Shown: piece by piece, positions 26,808-35,288 of the stretch
How the letters are laid out: each line of letters begins with the position of its first letter
How positions within the stretch are numbered: position 1 is the first letter of the stretch
NCBI GenBank assembly: GCA_015066705.1
Contig: SVNV01000003.1
Location: forward strand, 51,971 to 115,970
Direction of reading: 5' to 3'
Source: Ruminococcus sp.
GTDB taxonomy: Bacteria > Bacillota > Clostridia > Oscillospirales > Ruminococcaceae
Length of the DNA stretch: 64,000 nucleotides
Made by a program: the position numbers and the translations under genes
The notes under the pieces: model-generated
The model's input: the letters and a program-made list of their open reading frames with translations, nothing else
Database searches by the model: none
What the model was told of the DNA's origin: nothing

Positions 26808-28443
26808 ATTTTGATAAATCCGTTTTTCTGACAGCTTCCCTGACCTTCAAAACGTATGTGGGCGAAACCGACAGCTCGTCAACGCCCATTCTTAAAAAGG
26901 TTTCAGTAAGGCTGGTATCAGCCGCAAGCTCACCGCATATTCCTATCCAGCCACCACTTTTGTGAATGTTTTTTGCAGAAAACTCAATAAGCCTTAAGAT
27001 TCCCTCGTGGTGAGTGTCGCAGAACTGCTCCACAAGGGGATTTTGTCTGTCACATGCAAGGGTATACTGTGTCAGGTCGTTTGTTCCCACGCTAAAAAAA
27101 TCACACATGGGCGCAAGCTTGTCGCTGATGATTGCCGCTGCGGGAGTTTCAATCATAATACCCAGCTCCACCTTTTTGCTCATAGGGATTTTTTCCTTTT
27201 TAAGCTCAGCTCTCACTTCCCCGCAGATTTCAAGTATCTGAGATAGCTCGTCTGTGCTTGTTATCATAGGGAACATTATTCCAAGATTTCCGTAGTAGGA
27301 TGCTCTGTAAAGTGCTCTGAGCTGCGTTCTGAACACTTCAGGACGTGTCAGGCAAATTCTTATTGCTCTGAATCCCATTGCCGGATTTTCTTCCTTTGAA
27401 AGCCCGAAATATGATACCTGCTTGTCTGCACCGATATCAAGAGTTCTTATAATAACCTTTTTCCCCGCCATACTCTCAAGTACCTTACGGTATGCTTTGA
27501 ACTGCTGTTCTTCAGTGGGATAATCATTGCTTTCAAGGTAAAGAAACTCACTTCTGAAAAGCCCTATTCCACCGGCATCATTAACCAACACTGCACCGAT
27601 ATTGTCAACTCCGCCTATGTTTGCGTAAATATTTATCTTTTTTCCGTCGATGGTGATGTTTTCCTTCCCTCTCAGCTTATTGAGAAGCTTCTTTTTTTCC
27701 TCGTCCTCACGCTTTTTAACTGAGAGTCTCTCCTCAGTTTTTTTATCGGGATTCAAAAAAAGCTCCCCCGAAAAGCCGTCAACAATTCCTCTGTCACCGT
27801 TTTTGACCTTTAAAAGAAGCTCTTCCCCCACCCCTACAATGGCGGGGATATTCATATTTCTTGCTAAAATAGCCGTATGGGAATTAAGCGAGCCGTGTGC
27901 CGTCACAAAAGCAAGCACCTTTTCCTTATCAAGAAGAACCGTTTCGCTTGGTGCCAAATCCGAAGCACAGATAATCACTTTTTCGTCGTCAGAAACCTTT
28001 GACATCTGCTCACCGTCAGCAAGATTTCTTAAAATTCTTCGTGAAATATCCCTTATATCGTCTGCACGTTCCTTCATATAGGCATCGTCCATTGAGGCAA
28101 ACATCTCAGCGAAATTCTCTCCCGTCACCGAAACAGCATATTCAGCATTGACCTTCTGAGTATCTATAATACTCATAATGGATTCATTGAAATCCTCATC
28201 GTCAAGCATCATTATATGGATTTCAAAAACAGCCGCATTTGTTTCGCCTACCTCTTTCAGCGCCTTTTCATAAATTACTCGAAGCTGTTCCTTTGAAAGA
28301 CTTTTTGCGATTTCTATACGTTGTTTTTCTCCCTCGGTGTCGGAAATTCCTTGTCGTCTTACCTGTATTTCCTGCTTTTTAAAAACAGCTATTTCCCCGT
28401 CGGCAATTCCTCCGTAAACACCTTTTCCCGTAAATTTCTCCAT
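26806..28443 (-). CDS. ptsI: PTS enzyme I (phosphoenolpyruvate-protein phosphotransferase)
   Basis: Transfers phosphate from PEP to HPr, the first step of PTS sugar uptake. 545 residues, slightly shorter than the usual 570. The swivelling His domain has GSLNSHTAILARNMNIPAIVG (active His near 190), the PEP-binding barrel has FRSEFLY, TLDIGADKQ, NPAMGFRAIR, GIMIETPAA and SVGTNDLTQYTLACDR, and the active Cys lies in GICGELAAD near 505. ATG at 28443 behind GAGGTG. The 1-phosphofructokinase gene precedes it by 62 bp in the same direction. No HPr or enzyme II gene is in the window. Confidence 0.95.
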   Translation of the reverse strand: MEKFTGKGVYGGIADGEIAVFKKQEIQVRRQGISDTEGEKQRIEIAKSLSKEQLRVIYEKALKEVGETNAAVFEIHIMMLDDEDFNESIMSIIDTQKVNAEYAVSVTGENFAEMFASMDDAYMKERADDIRDISRRILRNLADGEQMSKVSDDEKVIICASDLAPSETVLLDKEKVLAFVTAHGSLNSHTAILARNMNIPAIVGVGEELLLKVKNGDRGIVDGFSGELFLNPDKKTEERLSVKKREDEEKKKLLNKLRGKENITIDGKKINIYANIGGVDNIGAVLVNDAGGIGLFRSEFLYLESNDYPTEEQQFKAYRKVLESMAGKKVIIRTLDIGADKQVSYFGLSKEENPAMGFRAIRICLTRPEVFRTQLRALYRASYYGNLGIMFPMITSTDELSQILEICGEVRAELKKEKIPMSKKVELGIMIETPAAAIISDKLAPMCDFFSVGTNDLTQYTLACDRQNPLVEQFCDTHHEGILRLIEFSAKNIHKSGGWIGICGELAADTSLTETFLRMGVDELSVSPTYVLKVREAVRKTDLSK

Positions 28444-28505
28444 ACTTACACCTCACGTCGTAAATGCTGTGTTTAGTATGTGAAGGGTATTAAAAATTAT
28501 GCTTT

Positions 28506-29405
28506 TTATAACTGCAAAATAAGTTTCTCGATTTTTTTTGCTGTTGCAAGTCCCTCAGAAAAAGCTGTCGCACCGCCCGACGCTGTCCCAAGCTTGAGGG
28601 CATAGTCATAGTCACCCTTTAAAAGCCCTGCAATAAAGCCTGCCACCATTGAATCTCCTGCACCAACGGAATTTTTAACCTCGCCTTTACAAACGCCACA
28701 GGTGTGCATTTTACCCCTTTCGTCAATAAGCAAAGCTCCCTTTTCCGCCATAGAAACAAGTACATTTACAGCACCCATTTCCTTAAGCTTTCTTGCATAT
28801 TTTTCCACGTCATCAATATTTTCAAGTTTAACGCCAAACATTTCACCAAGCTCAATGTCGTTAGGCTTCACAAGAAAAGGACGGTAACTGAGAACCTTAA
28901 GAAGAAGCTTTCCTGACGAATCAACAACAACCTTTACATCTTTATTTTCAAGATGAGCAAGAATTTTTTCATACATATCATCAGGCAACGTATTAGGAAT
29001 ACTTCCCGCAAGAACAAGCATATCCCCGTCGCAAAGCAAATCAAGCTTTTTAAAAAGCTCAGCAATTTTTTCAACAGGAATATCAGGTCCCTGACCGTTA
29101 AGCTCGGTTTCTTCATCTGATTTGATTTTGACATTTATTCTTGAAAAGCCCTTTTCAAGGTGTACAAAATCTGTTTTGATTCCTTTTTCATAAACTCCTT
29201 TTTCGATAGCGTCCCCTGTAAAGCCCGCAACAAAACCAAGCGCAACCGACTCAATCTGAAGCTCTTTCAAAACAAGTGAAACATTTATGCCTTTTCCGCC
29301 AAAATAGATTTCCTCTCTACTGCTTCTGTTTACAAGTCCGGTTTTCATTTTTCCCGTATGCATAACGTAATCAACCGCAGGATTAAAGGTAACTGTATAA
29401 ATCAT
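28506..29405 (-). CDS. fruK: 1-phosphofructokinase
   Basis: PfkB-family sugar kinase, 299 residues. N-terminal MIYTVTFNPAVDYVM and GGKGINVSLVLKEL (about 37-50) are the classic 1-phosphofructokinase/tagatose-6-phosphate kinase sequences, and NSVGAGDSMVAGFIAGLL (near 250) holds the catalytic Asp. With ptsI just downstream the natural role is phosphorylation of PTS-imported fructose 1-phosphate, but a fructose permease gene is absent here, and tagatose-6-phosphate kinase activity cannot be excluded. ATG at 29405 with AAGGAG upstream and its own promoter. Confidence 0.88.
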   Translation of the reverse strand: MIYTVTFNPAVDYVMHTGKMKTGLVNRSSREEIYFGGKGINVSLVLKELQIESVALGFVAGFTGDAIEKGVYEKGIKTDFVHLEKGFSRINVKIKSDEETELNGQGPDIPVEKIAELFKKLDLLCDGDMLVLAGSIPNTLPDDMYEKILAHLENKDVKVVVDSSGKLLLKVLSYRPFLVKPNDIELGEMFGVKLENIDDVEKYARKLKEMGAVNVLVSMAEKGALLIDERGKMHTCGVCKGEVKNSVGAGDSMVAGFIAGLLKGDYDYALKLGTASGGATAFSEGLATAKKIEKLILQL

Positions 29406-29441
29406 ATTTTACTCCTTAAGTTATCTGTTTCTTTCTATAAT

Positions 29442-29470
29442 AGTATACCTCAAATTCCTGTTGACTTCAA
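29442..29470 (-). promoter_or_regulatory. Sigma-A type promoter of fruK-ptsI
   Basis: Minus-strand TTGAAG (29465-29470), 17-bp spacer, TATACT (29442-29447), about 40 bp before the fruK ATG. Confidence 0.65.
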
Positions 29471-29483
29471 TAGAAAAACAAAA

Positions 29484-29517
29484 AAATACTGCACCTTTTT
29501 TCAAGATGCAGTATTTA
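29484..29517 (-). terminator. Terminator of the GH16 gene
   Basis: AAATACTGCA / TGCAGTATTT stem with T-rich sequence after it on the minus strand. It lies immediately beyond the fruK promoter, so it also insulates fruK. Confidence 0.75.
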
Positions 29518-29523
29518 AAATTC

Positions 29524-30339
29524 TTATTCAGCAGCTTCTACTCCGAGAGCTTCAAAGTCAACAATTTCAATCGGTGTGAACTTTATACCCTTATACTCTG
29601 CAGTAATAGGAGTAGTTCCATCATATTTTCCAAGCCAAGCAATAACGTTCTTACCAGGCCATACGTTCATCATAATCTTACTTGGTGTTACAGGAATATC
29701 CTTGTCAGCTGTGTGAACTGCAACTCCATCAACAAACCATGTAATTTTGCCTTCTTCCCATAGGAAGCCATACTTGTGGAATTCTTCAGAAGCGTCAAAT
29801 CCCAACTGATGGATGCGTTCGTGATTTCCGACACCGTTAGTGAAGTAGTTGAACTGAACGATATTTGTATTTTTACCTAAGAATTCGATGTCGATTTCGT
29901 CCCATGGATTACCATCAGACGGACCTGTGTAAGTGAAGAATGATGAAACGACACCAACGTTTTTAATAGGCTTCATTTCAACTTCATAAAAACCGTATCC
30001 AAAAAATTCGTTTGTACGGTATTCACCGCCACGATACTTACCTTCAACCATTTCGTCGATAATAAGCTTCATAACGTCGTCTTCAAAAAGAACATTCTTA
30101 TTACTCCAGATACAGTCAAACATACCGCCGTTTGACCAGCCATTAGCAATCTGGAAGTCCTCGTGTGAAAATCCGTCCTTGAAGCTTGCCTCAAATACTA
30201 CAGGAGTATCTTCTTCCTCTCCTCCTGGTGTGTCTGATGTTGTTGGCTTAGTAGTTTCTTTTTCCTTATCATTCTTTTCACAACCAGCCATAGTGAAAAG
30301 CATACACATCACCACCAACGCTAAAATGAGTTTTTTCAT
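29524..30339 (-). CDS. GH16 beta-glucanase lipoprotein (lichenase/laminarinase type)
   Basis: 271 residues. A lipoprotein signal ends at TMAGC (Cys20), followed by a Thr/Glu/Pro linker (to about 47) and a single GH16 jelly-roll domain. The catalytic motif WDEIDIEFLG places the nucleophile at Glu148, the assisting Asp at 150 and the acid/base at Glu152, the ExDxE arrangement of lichenases. YRTNEFFGYGFYEVEMKP and GFLWEEGKITWFVDG are typical GH16 strands. It probably cuts beta-1,3-1,4- or beta-1,3-glucans at the cell surface, feeding the sugar-binding lipoprotein and cytoplasmic GH5 encoded nearby. ATG with GGAGG upstream. Confidence 0.92.
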   Translation of the reverse strand: MKKLILALVVMCMLFTMAGCEKNDKEKETTKPTTSDTPGGEEEDTPVVFEASFKDGFSHEDFQIANGWSNGGMFDCIWSNKNVLFEDDVMKLIIDEMVEGKYRGGEYRTNEFFGYGFYEVEMKPIKNVGVVSSFFTYTGPSDGNPWDEIDIEFLGKNTNIVQFNYFTNGVGNHERIHQLGFDASEEFHKYGFLWEEGKITWFVDGVAVHTADKDIPVTPSKIMMNVWPGKNVIAWLGKYDGTTPITAEYKGIKFTPIEIVDFEALGVEAAE

Positions 30340-30410
30340 AAAATTTTACCTCCGTATCCATTAAAATTATTATATACTTAATAAATAATTTTCCGAAATA
30401 AATATGTAAT

Positions 30411-31145
30411 TTAACCCCATTTTGACCTGAAGTGAATTTCTCTGTACTGTCTTGGAGTCAAGCCTGTTTTCTTTTTAAAAGCTGAAATAAAGTGGCTATG
30501 AGATGAAAATGAAAGATAGTTTCCAATATCAAGAGGTGAATATTCAGAATATCTCAGCATATTCTCAGCAGCCTCAATACGCTTTGACATAATATACTCA
30601 GAAATATTCATTCCTACCTCATTTTTAAAGAGCTTGGAAAGATACTGCGGAGTAATCTTAAGCTCAGTAGCAATTTCCTGAATAGTAACACCGCTATAAA
30701 TATTCTCATAAATATAGTCGATAGCAATAAGAATATGCTTAGAATAAGCCGTTTTTGAGGCCATTTTCTTACATTCTCTCAAATAATACATTACCGATTC
30801 ATGGTGAAGCTCGTGGACAGATTTAACGCTACGGCAATCATCCATCTTGCCTATATAGATATCACTTATTGTAAATGCTTTTTCGGGATTCATACCGGAT
30901 TCGATACAAAATCTTGTCAGCATTGCAATAGTAATAACAAGATGATACTTGACATTTGTAAGGGGGTCACGGCTAAGTTTCCCGTGAGATTCAATACCGA
31001 TAGGTGTAAAGAGTTTAGCTACAAGTTCCTCATCGCCAGAACAAACTGCCGCATAAAACTCAAGCTCTTTCTGGTAAGACGAATGGTGATAATTATATTC
31101 ACTTTGTAAAAACTCTCTATTTGACAGTTCTTTTGCAATAGCCAT
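30411..31145 (-). CDS. AraC-family transcriptional regulator
   Basis: 244 residues. The C-terminal 100 hold two helix-turn-helix motifs: GVTIQEIATELKITPQYLSKLFKNEVGMN and the FSSHSHFISAFKKKTGLTPRQYR end, split here across about 155-240, the standard AraC signature. The N-terminal 140 are helical and match no sensor I can name. It stands between the GH16 gene and the sugar-binding lipoprotein gene, all on the minus strand, and is the likely activator of the beta-glucan genes. ATG at 31145 with AAGGAAGTGAG upstream. Confidence 0.9.
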   Translation of the reverse strand: MAIAKELSNREFLQSEYNYHHSSYQKELEFYAAVCSGDEELVAKLFTPIGIESHGKLSRDPLTNVKYHLVITIAMLTRFCIESGMNPEKAFTISDIYIGKMDDCRSVKSVHELHHESVMYYLRECKKMASKTAYSKHILIAIDYIYENIYSGVTIQEIATELKITPQYLSKLFKNEVGMNISEYIMSKRIEAAENMLRYSEYSPLDIGNYLSFSSHSHFISAFKKKTGLTPRQYREIHFRSKWG

Positions 31146-31227
31146 ATACTCTCACTTCCTTTTAATAATTGTATCATATTTTCATATATTTGTAAACACA
31201 AAAACACCTCTATAAATGTAAAAAAAA

Positions 31228-31256
31228 ATATTCCTCGTCATTACGACGAGGAATAT
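31228..31256 (-). terminator. Terminator after the sugar-binding lipoprotein gene
   Basis: 12-bp perfect stem ATATTCCTCGTC / GACGAGGAATAT, followed on the minus strand by nine T residues. Confidence 0.9.
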
Positions 31257-31283
31257 CAAATGTTACTAAATTAAGAACAACTA

Positions 31284-32702
31284 TTACTTAACCATTTCAG
31301 ACATAGCTTCATCGATAAGATAGTCAAGAACATAACCATTAGCTTCAACGATTGAAGTCCATGTCTTCTGTTCTTCTACGTTCATTGAACCTCTGATAAC
31401 AGGGTCGATTGAAGCAGTAAGGTCTGCAGATACGCCTGTATAGAAATCGAATACAGGGTTTTCAGCTGCGAGTTCATAAACCTTAGCTCTCATTTCAAGC
31501 ATTTCGTCTGTCCAGCCGTATAAGTCCTTATACTGTCTAAGTGTAATCTTTTCTGTAGCGCCGTCGATTTCGCAATATCTTGCGCAGTCGAGGTATGCTG
31601 CAACGCCTTCAGGGTTCTTTCCGCCCTTTACAAGGCAGAAACCGTGAGCTCTTGAAGGAATGTAAATTTCATCGCTGTCTGGGCTACATGGTACTGGAAC
31701 GAACATAACTTCACCAGCAGAAACGTCGCCGTATACTTCTGTTACAGAAGGTGGCTGTTCAAGTGCCCAAAGACCGATTGGGTAGAAGAGTGTAAGGCCT
31801 GAACCCATACCGCTACCTGCAAGGTCATTACGGAGCTTCCAGCCGTGTTCGTGCTTTGGATAACCAATGCCGTTCTTCTGGAGGTTGTACATGAACTCGT
31901 TTACTTCTGCGTATGTTTCTGAGTAGATGTTGTTTACGATTTCACCATCTTCGAGTCCGATAAGTGGCATACCTGTTGACTGCATAAGAGCCTGGTCGTA
32001 ATACCAACCGTCAAGGCCGTACTTATCTTCTTCTGGGTTTGTGAATTCGATACACATATCAGCGAATGTATCCCAGTTCCATTCACCGTTTGCAAAAAGT
32101 TCAGCTGGGTCATCAAGACCGTTTTCAGCGATAGTATTTGTGTTGTAAACTACAACGTATGCAGGGTCGTTTCTGATGATTGAAACATAGTGACTTCCCT
32201 GGAACATATACTGGTCAGCTGTTTCCTTTGTGCCTTCCCAAAGTGGAGATTCAAGGTCAAAATAATCATCGATAGGGACAATCATATCCTTGATAGCACA
32301 CTTAGGGAAAACGTCCATGTCGTCTGCACCGATAAAGTCAGGTTCTTTACCTGCGAGTACGAGTGCAGCGAAGTCGTCAAACTTCTTTTCGAATGTTGTC
32401 TGGATGTAATTTATTTTACCATCATACTTGGTCTGGAAAAGTGCAAGGTCAGCACCTGTTTCCTTGTCTTCAGCATCTGTAGGATTGATATCCCAGAATG
32501 AGAACCAGTCAATTTCAGAGCTTTCGAGTTCTCTCGGTTCGCCCATAGTTGCTGCCATCTGGTCAATGCTCTGCTGAGACTCTGCATCAATTTTCTTAGG
32601 TGTAGTAGTAGTCTTCTTATCATCTCCGCCCTTACCACAGCCAAATGAACAAAGAGCTGTTGCAAGAGCAAGAGAAAAAGCAAGTATCTTCTTTGCTTTC
32701 AT
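31284..32702 (-). CDS. ABC sugar-binding lipoprotein
   Basis: 472 residues with a lipoprotein signal ending CSFGC (Cys22), then a low-complexity KKTTTTPKK linker and a two-lobed extracellular solute-binding fold. Trp- and Tyr-rich stretches such as NGEWNWDTFADMCIEF and DKYGLDGWYYDQALM are typical of the carbohydrate cluster of binding proteins. No permease genes are adjacent, so it must use membrane components encoded elsewhere or act as a surface glycan-binding protein. Start ATG behind GGAGGA, 25 bp after the preceding surface-protein gene, probably one operon. A beta-glucan oligosaccharide is the likely ligand by context. Confidence 0.87.
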   Translation of the reverse strand: MKAKKILAFSLALATALCSFGCGKGGDDKKTTTTPKKIDAESQQSIDQMAATMGEPRELESSEIDWFSFWDINPTDAEDKETGADLALFQTKYDGKINYIQTTFEKKFDDFAALVLAGKEPDFIGADDMDVFPKCAIKDMIVPIDDYFDLESPLWEGTKETADQYMFQGSHYVSIIRNDPAYVVVYNTNTIAENGLDDPAELFANGEWNWDTFADMCIEFTNPEEDKYGLDGWYYDQALMQSTGMPLIGLEDGEIVNNIYSETYAEVNEFMYNLQKNGIGYPKHEHGWKLRNDLAGSGMGSGLTLFYPIGLWALEQPPSVTEVYGDVSAGEVMFVPVPCSPDSDEIYIPSRAHGFCLVKGGKNPEGVAAYLDCARYCEIDGATEKITLRQYKDLYGWTDEMLEMRAKVYELAAENPVFDFYTGVSADLTASIDPVIRGSMNVEEQKTWTSIVEANGYVLDYLIDEAMSEMVK

Positions 32703-32727
32703 CTAAAGGTCCTCCGTATAATAGGTA

Positions 32728-33495
32728 TTACTTTCTCTTCTTTGAAGCTACTGCTCCAGCAACTGAAAGTGCAAGACCTACGAGAGCTACTGAACCCATA
32801 CCTGTTGCAGCGTTGTCATCAGCTGGCTTATCAGCTGGCTTGTCGTCTGTAGCTGGTGTGTCGTCTGTAGCTGGTGTGTCGTCGTCAGCTGGTGTGTCAT
32901 CAGCTGGTGCGTCAGCAACGTCAGCGTCAGCGAATGAAAGTTCAACCTTGAGCTCGCCGCCCTTGAATGAACCAGGAACTTCCCAACCAGCAACTTCTGG
33001 AGCAGCTGCAATCAATACTTCGCCTGTTTCTTCATTTGTTTCTGCAAGAGGTCTAACCATAAATCTTGGAGCTTCGCCACCTGTTACGTTTGTAAGTGTT
33101 GTACCAGCAAGGATTGTTGGAAGGTCCATAGCTTCAGTGCTGCCCTTAGGTGTGAATGTAGCTGAAAGAACCTTAACGTCGAAATCTGTGTCTGCTGGAA
33201 GGTTAGCTACCATGATACCCATCATGCCGAGACCGCCCTGTCCGAGCTGACCAGCATTGATTTCATTGATATTGAATGTCATTGAAATCTTGCCTTCTGC
33301 ATCGATACCGCACCAGTCACTCTGGCACCATGCTGCAAATTCGTGGTTCATGAAGAAGCCCATACCACCGATTGAATCGTATACGCCGTCACCAGGTGCA
33401 CAAACTTCGCTGAGTTTTACTGCTGAAGCAGAAACAGCCATTGTAGCCATCATTGCTGCTGCAGCGATTGCTGAAATAATTCTTTTGAACTTCAT
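32728..33495 (-). CDS. Secreted surface protein with Asp/Thr/Pro linker and wall/membrane anchor
   Basis: 255 residues. Signal peptide (about 1-25, ending VSASA), a globular beta-rich domain (about 27-190), then an Asp/Thr/Pro/Ala repeat linker (PADD, PATDD units, about 196-226), and a C terminus DDNAATGMG-hydrophobic stretch-SKKRK. The end looks like a sorting signal with NAATG in place of LPxTG, a form common in Ruminococcaceae surface proteins. The globular domain is not one I recognise; a carbohydrate-binding role is suggested only by its place next to a sugar-binding lipoprotein and two glucanases. Confidence 0.8.
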   Translation of the reverse strand: MKFKRIISAIAAAAMMATMAVSASAVKLSEVCAPGDGVYDSIGGMGFFMNHEFAAWCQSDWCGIDAEGKISMTFNINEINAGQLGQGGLGMMGIMVANLPADTDFDVKVLSATFTPKGSTEAMDLPTILAGTTLTNVTGGEAPRFMVRPLAETNEETGEVLIAAAPEVAGWEVPGSFKGGELKVELSFADADVADAPADDTPADDDTPATDDTPATDDKPADKPADDNAATGMGSVALVGLALSVAGAVASKKRK

Positions 33496-33661
33496 AAGAA
33501 TTCCTCCTAAAAAAATATTTGACAGTATTTTACTGCCTGCTTATTCGCAATTCAATTATAAATCATTCGCTCGTCTTCTTATATCATATTCATAACATTT
33601 ATTTCATTTATTTAATCTCATATTAACCAAAAATGAACTCAAAATTTAAGCAAAATAAATA

Positions 33662-33686
33662 AATCCCACCTTTTATAAGTGGGATT
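33662..33686 (-). terminator. Terminator of the GH5 gene
   Basis: AATCCCAC / GTGGGATT stem with T-rich sequence on the minus strand, 57 bp after the GH5 stop. Confidence 0.7.
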
Positions 33687-33742
33687 ATTTTAATGAATTT
33701 TTCCTGTTTTAACAAATATTTCCTATTTTAAGTGCAAAACTA

Positions 33743-34768
33743 TTATAAGTATTTTGTAAGCTCGTCGATAACGCCACTCATATGTTCATCATCAAGACCG
33801 TAATCCACGCCTCTGTATGACCAGCAAGCTCTTGCGATATTGAACTTTTCAAATGCACTATTTATATCCTTATACCATGCAAGGGTGCTGTCAGGGTCAG
33901 CCATATTGATAACACCGTATTCGCCACAGTAAAGTGCAACATTTCTTTCTTCACAGAGCTTAACAGCGTTTTCAAAACGCTTTATGAAATAATCGCTTGT
34001 AAAGCTTTCTGTCTTAATCCAGTCATATGTCTGAATATAATCAAAGCCAAGCTCACAGATTGATTTATGGTAATGAGCTGTATTTCCGGGATAATCAATT
34101 TTGAAGTCAGAAGGCATATTTTCGAGCCAGTAAGCCGCCTGATGTGTAAAGATGAATGGGTCGTAGCAGTGGTATGTATAAACTACATTTTCGTCATAAG
34201 GCATTTCAAGGTCCTTAAGTGAATCAATAGAGTTGTTCCAGTAGCCACCGATAATAATCTTTGTATCCTTAGTATAGCTTCTGATAACTTCTACCGCTCT
34301 GCGTGAAACCTCATTCCATACCTTACTATAAGAAGGCTCAGTAACCTCATTGAGAAGCTCAAAAGCAACTCTGTCGCTGTATTTTCCGTATCTCTTTGCA
34401 AATTCTTCCCAGAGCTTGCAGAAATAGTCCTGCAAAACAGGAGATTCAAAAAAGCCTGTTACGTTTTCAGCCTTATCAAAGAAATATCCGATTGCCTTAT
34501 GGAGGTCGAGAACCATATTGAGTCCGTTCTTTCCACACCATTCAATGGCCTTATCTACATAGCCGAAGCCTTTTTCAATAAATTCGCCGTCTTCTGTCTG
34601 AAAAATATTATAGTCAACAGGCACTCTTACGTGGTCAGCACCCCAGCTCTTGACAACTGCAAAATCCTTCTCTGTGATGAAGGTTTCAAGATGTTCGTCA
34701 GTATATTTACACTGCGAAAGCCAGCCTCCTAAATTTACGCCCTTTTCAAAACCAATAATTCTTTTCAT
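33743..34768 (-). CDS. Cytoplasmic GH5 beta-glucanase/glucosidase
   Basis: 341 residues, GH5 barrel. The motif VAFELLNEV gives acid/base Glu141 and ALYCGEYGV gives nucleophile Glu283; HVRVP (about 46-50), DLHK near 88 and the YHCYDPF strand near 200 are also GH5-type. There is no signal peptide or linker, so the enzyme should act inside the cell on imported oligosaccharides, unlike most cellulases of this family. ATG at 34768 behind AAAGGATGG is preferred to an in-frame ATG at 34804. Probably the intracellular end of the beta-glucan pathway in this locus. Confidence 0.88.
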   Translation of the reverse strand: MKRIIGFEKGVNLGGWLSQCKYTDEHLETFITEKDFAVVKSWGADHVRVPVDYNIFQTEDGEFIEKGFGYVDKAIEWCGKNGLNMVLDLHKAIGYFFDKAENVTGFFESPVLQDYFCKLWEEFAKRYGKYSDRVAFELLNEVTEPSYSKVWNEVSRRAVEVIRSYTKDTKIIIGGYWNNSIDSLKDLEMPYDENVVYTYHCYDPFIFTHQAAYWLENMPSDFKIDYPGNTAHYHKSICELGFDYIQTYDWIKTESFTSDYFIKRFENAVKLCEERNVALYCGEYGVINMADPDSTLAWYKDINSAFEKFNIARACWSYRGVDYGLDDEHMSGVIDELTKYL

Positions 34769-35012
34769 GGCATAACACCATCCTTTCGATTTGCATTGTA
34801 GCATTAAACACAGTTAGATTATATCATATTTCCAAATGTAATGTCAATAATTAAAATAAATATTCTGTAAAGTTTTAAAACTTTACAGCTCGTTAAATAG
34901 GGGTTTTGTGGGACTTTTCAACAAATGCCCTTAAAAATTATAATCATTGATTCCCAACAGAAAAGCTTAATAAATCATACTTTCAGACACATACTATCTG
35001 AGAGGTGATATT

Positions 35013-35288
35013 ATGGCAAAAAAGGGTATGAAGCGTCCCGAACGCACTCACACACAGCCCAGAAACAGTAGCGTGGCAGTTCCTGAAATTCAAGGTGCAG
35101 CCAAGCACGGAAAAGCTCACGCAAATCCGATTATTGCAGGTACAAAACCGCCTTCTCAGAAGGTTTTTCACACAAAGCCTTTTTCTGAAGAAAAACCGAT
35201 TTCCGACGTTTATCCGGCAATCGACAACGACCTTGCAAGAGACAATTTAGAAAACGACCTGACTTTTGCTGATTTACAGGATTTATAA
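35013..35288 (+). CDS. Small basic unknown protein, 91 residues
   Basis: Not recognised. ATG at 35013 with GAGAGGTG at good distance, and a terminator after the stop, so the unit looks real. The protein is basic and Pro/His-rich in its first two thirds (RPERTHTQPRNSS, AKHGKAHANP), then acidic (DNDLARDNLENDLTFADL), without hydrophobic segments; it is probably disordered. Its last 79 bp overlap the end of the convergent leucine-rich-repeat frame. The function is unknown. Confidence 0.6.
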   Translation: MAKKGMKRPERTHTQPRNSSVAVPEIQGAAKHGKAHANPIIAGTKPPSQKVFHTKPFSEEKPISDVYPAIDNDLARDNLENDLTFADLQDL

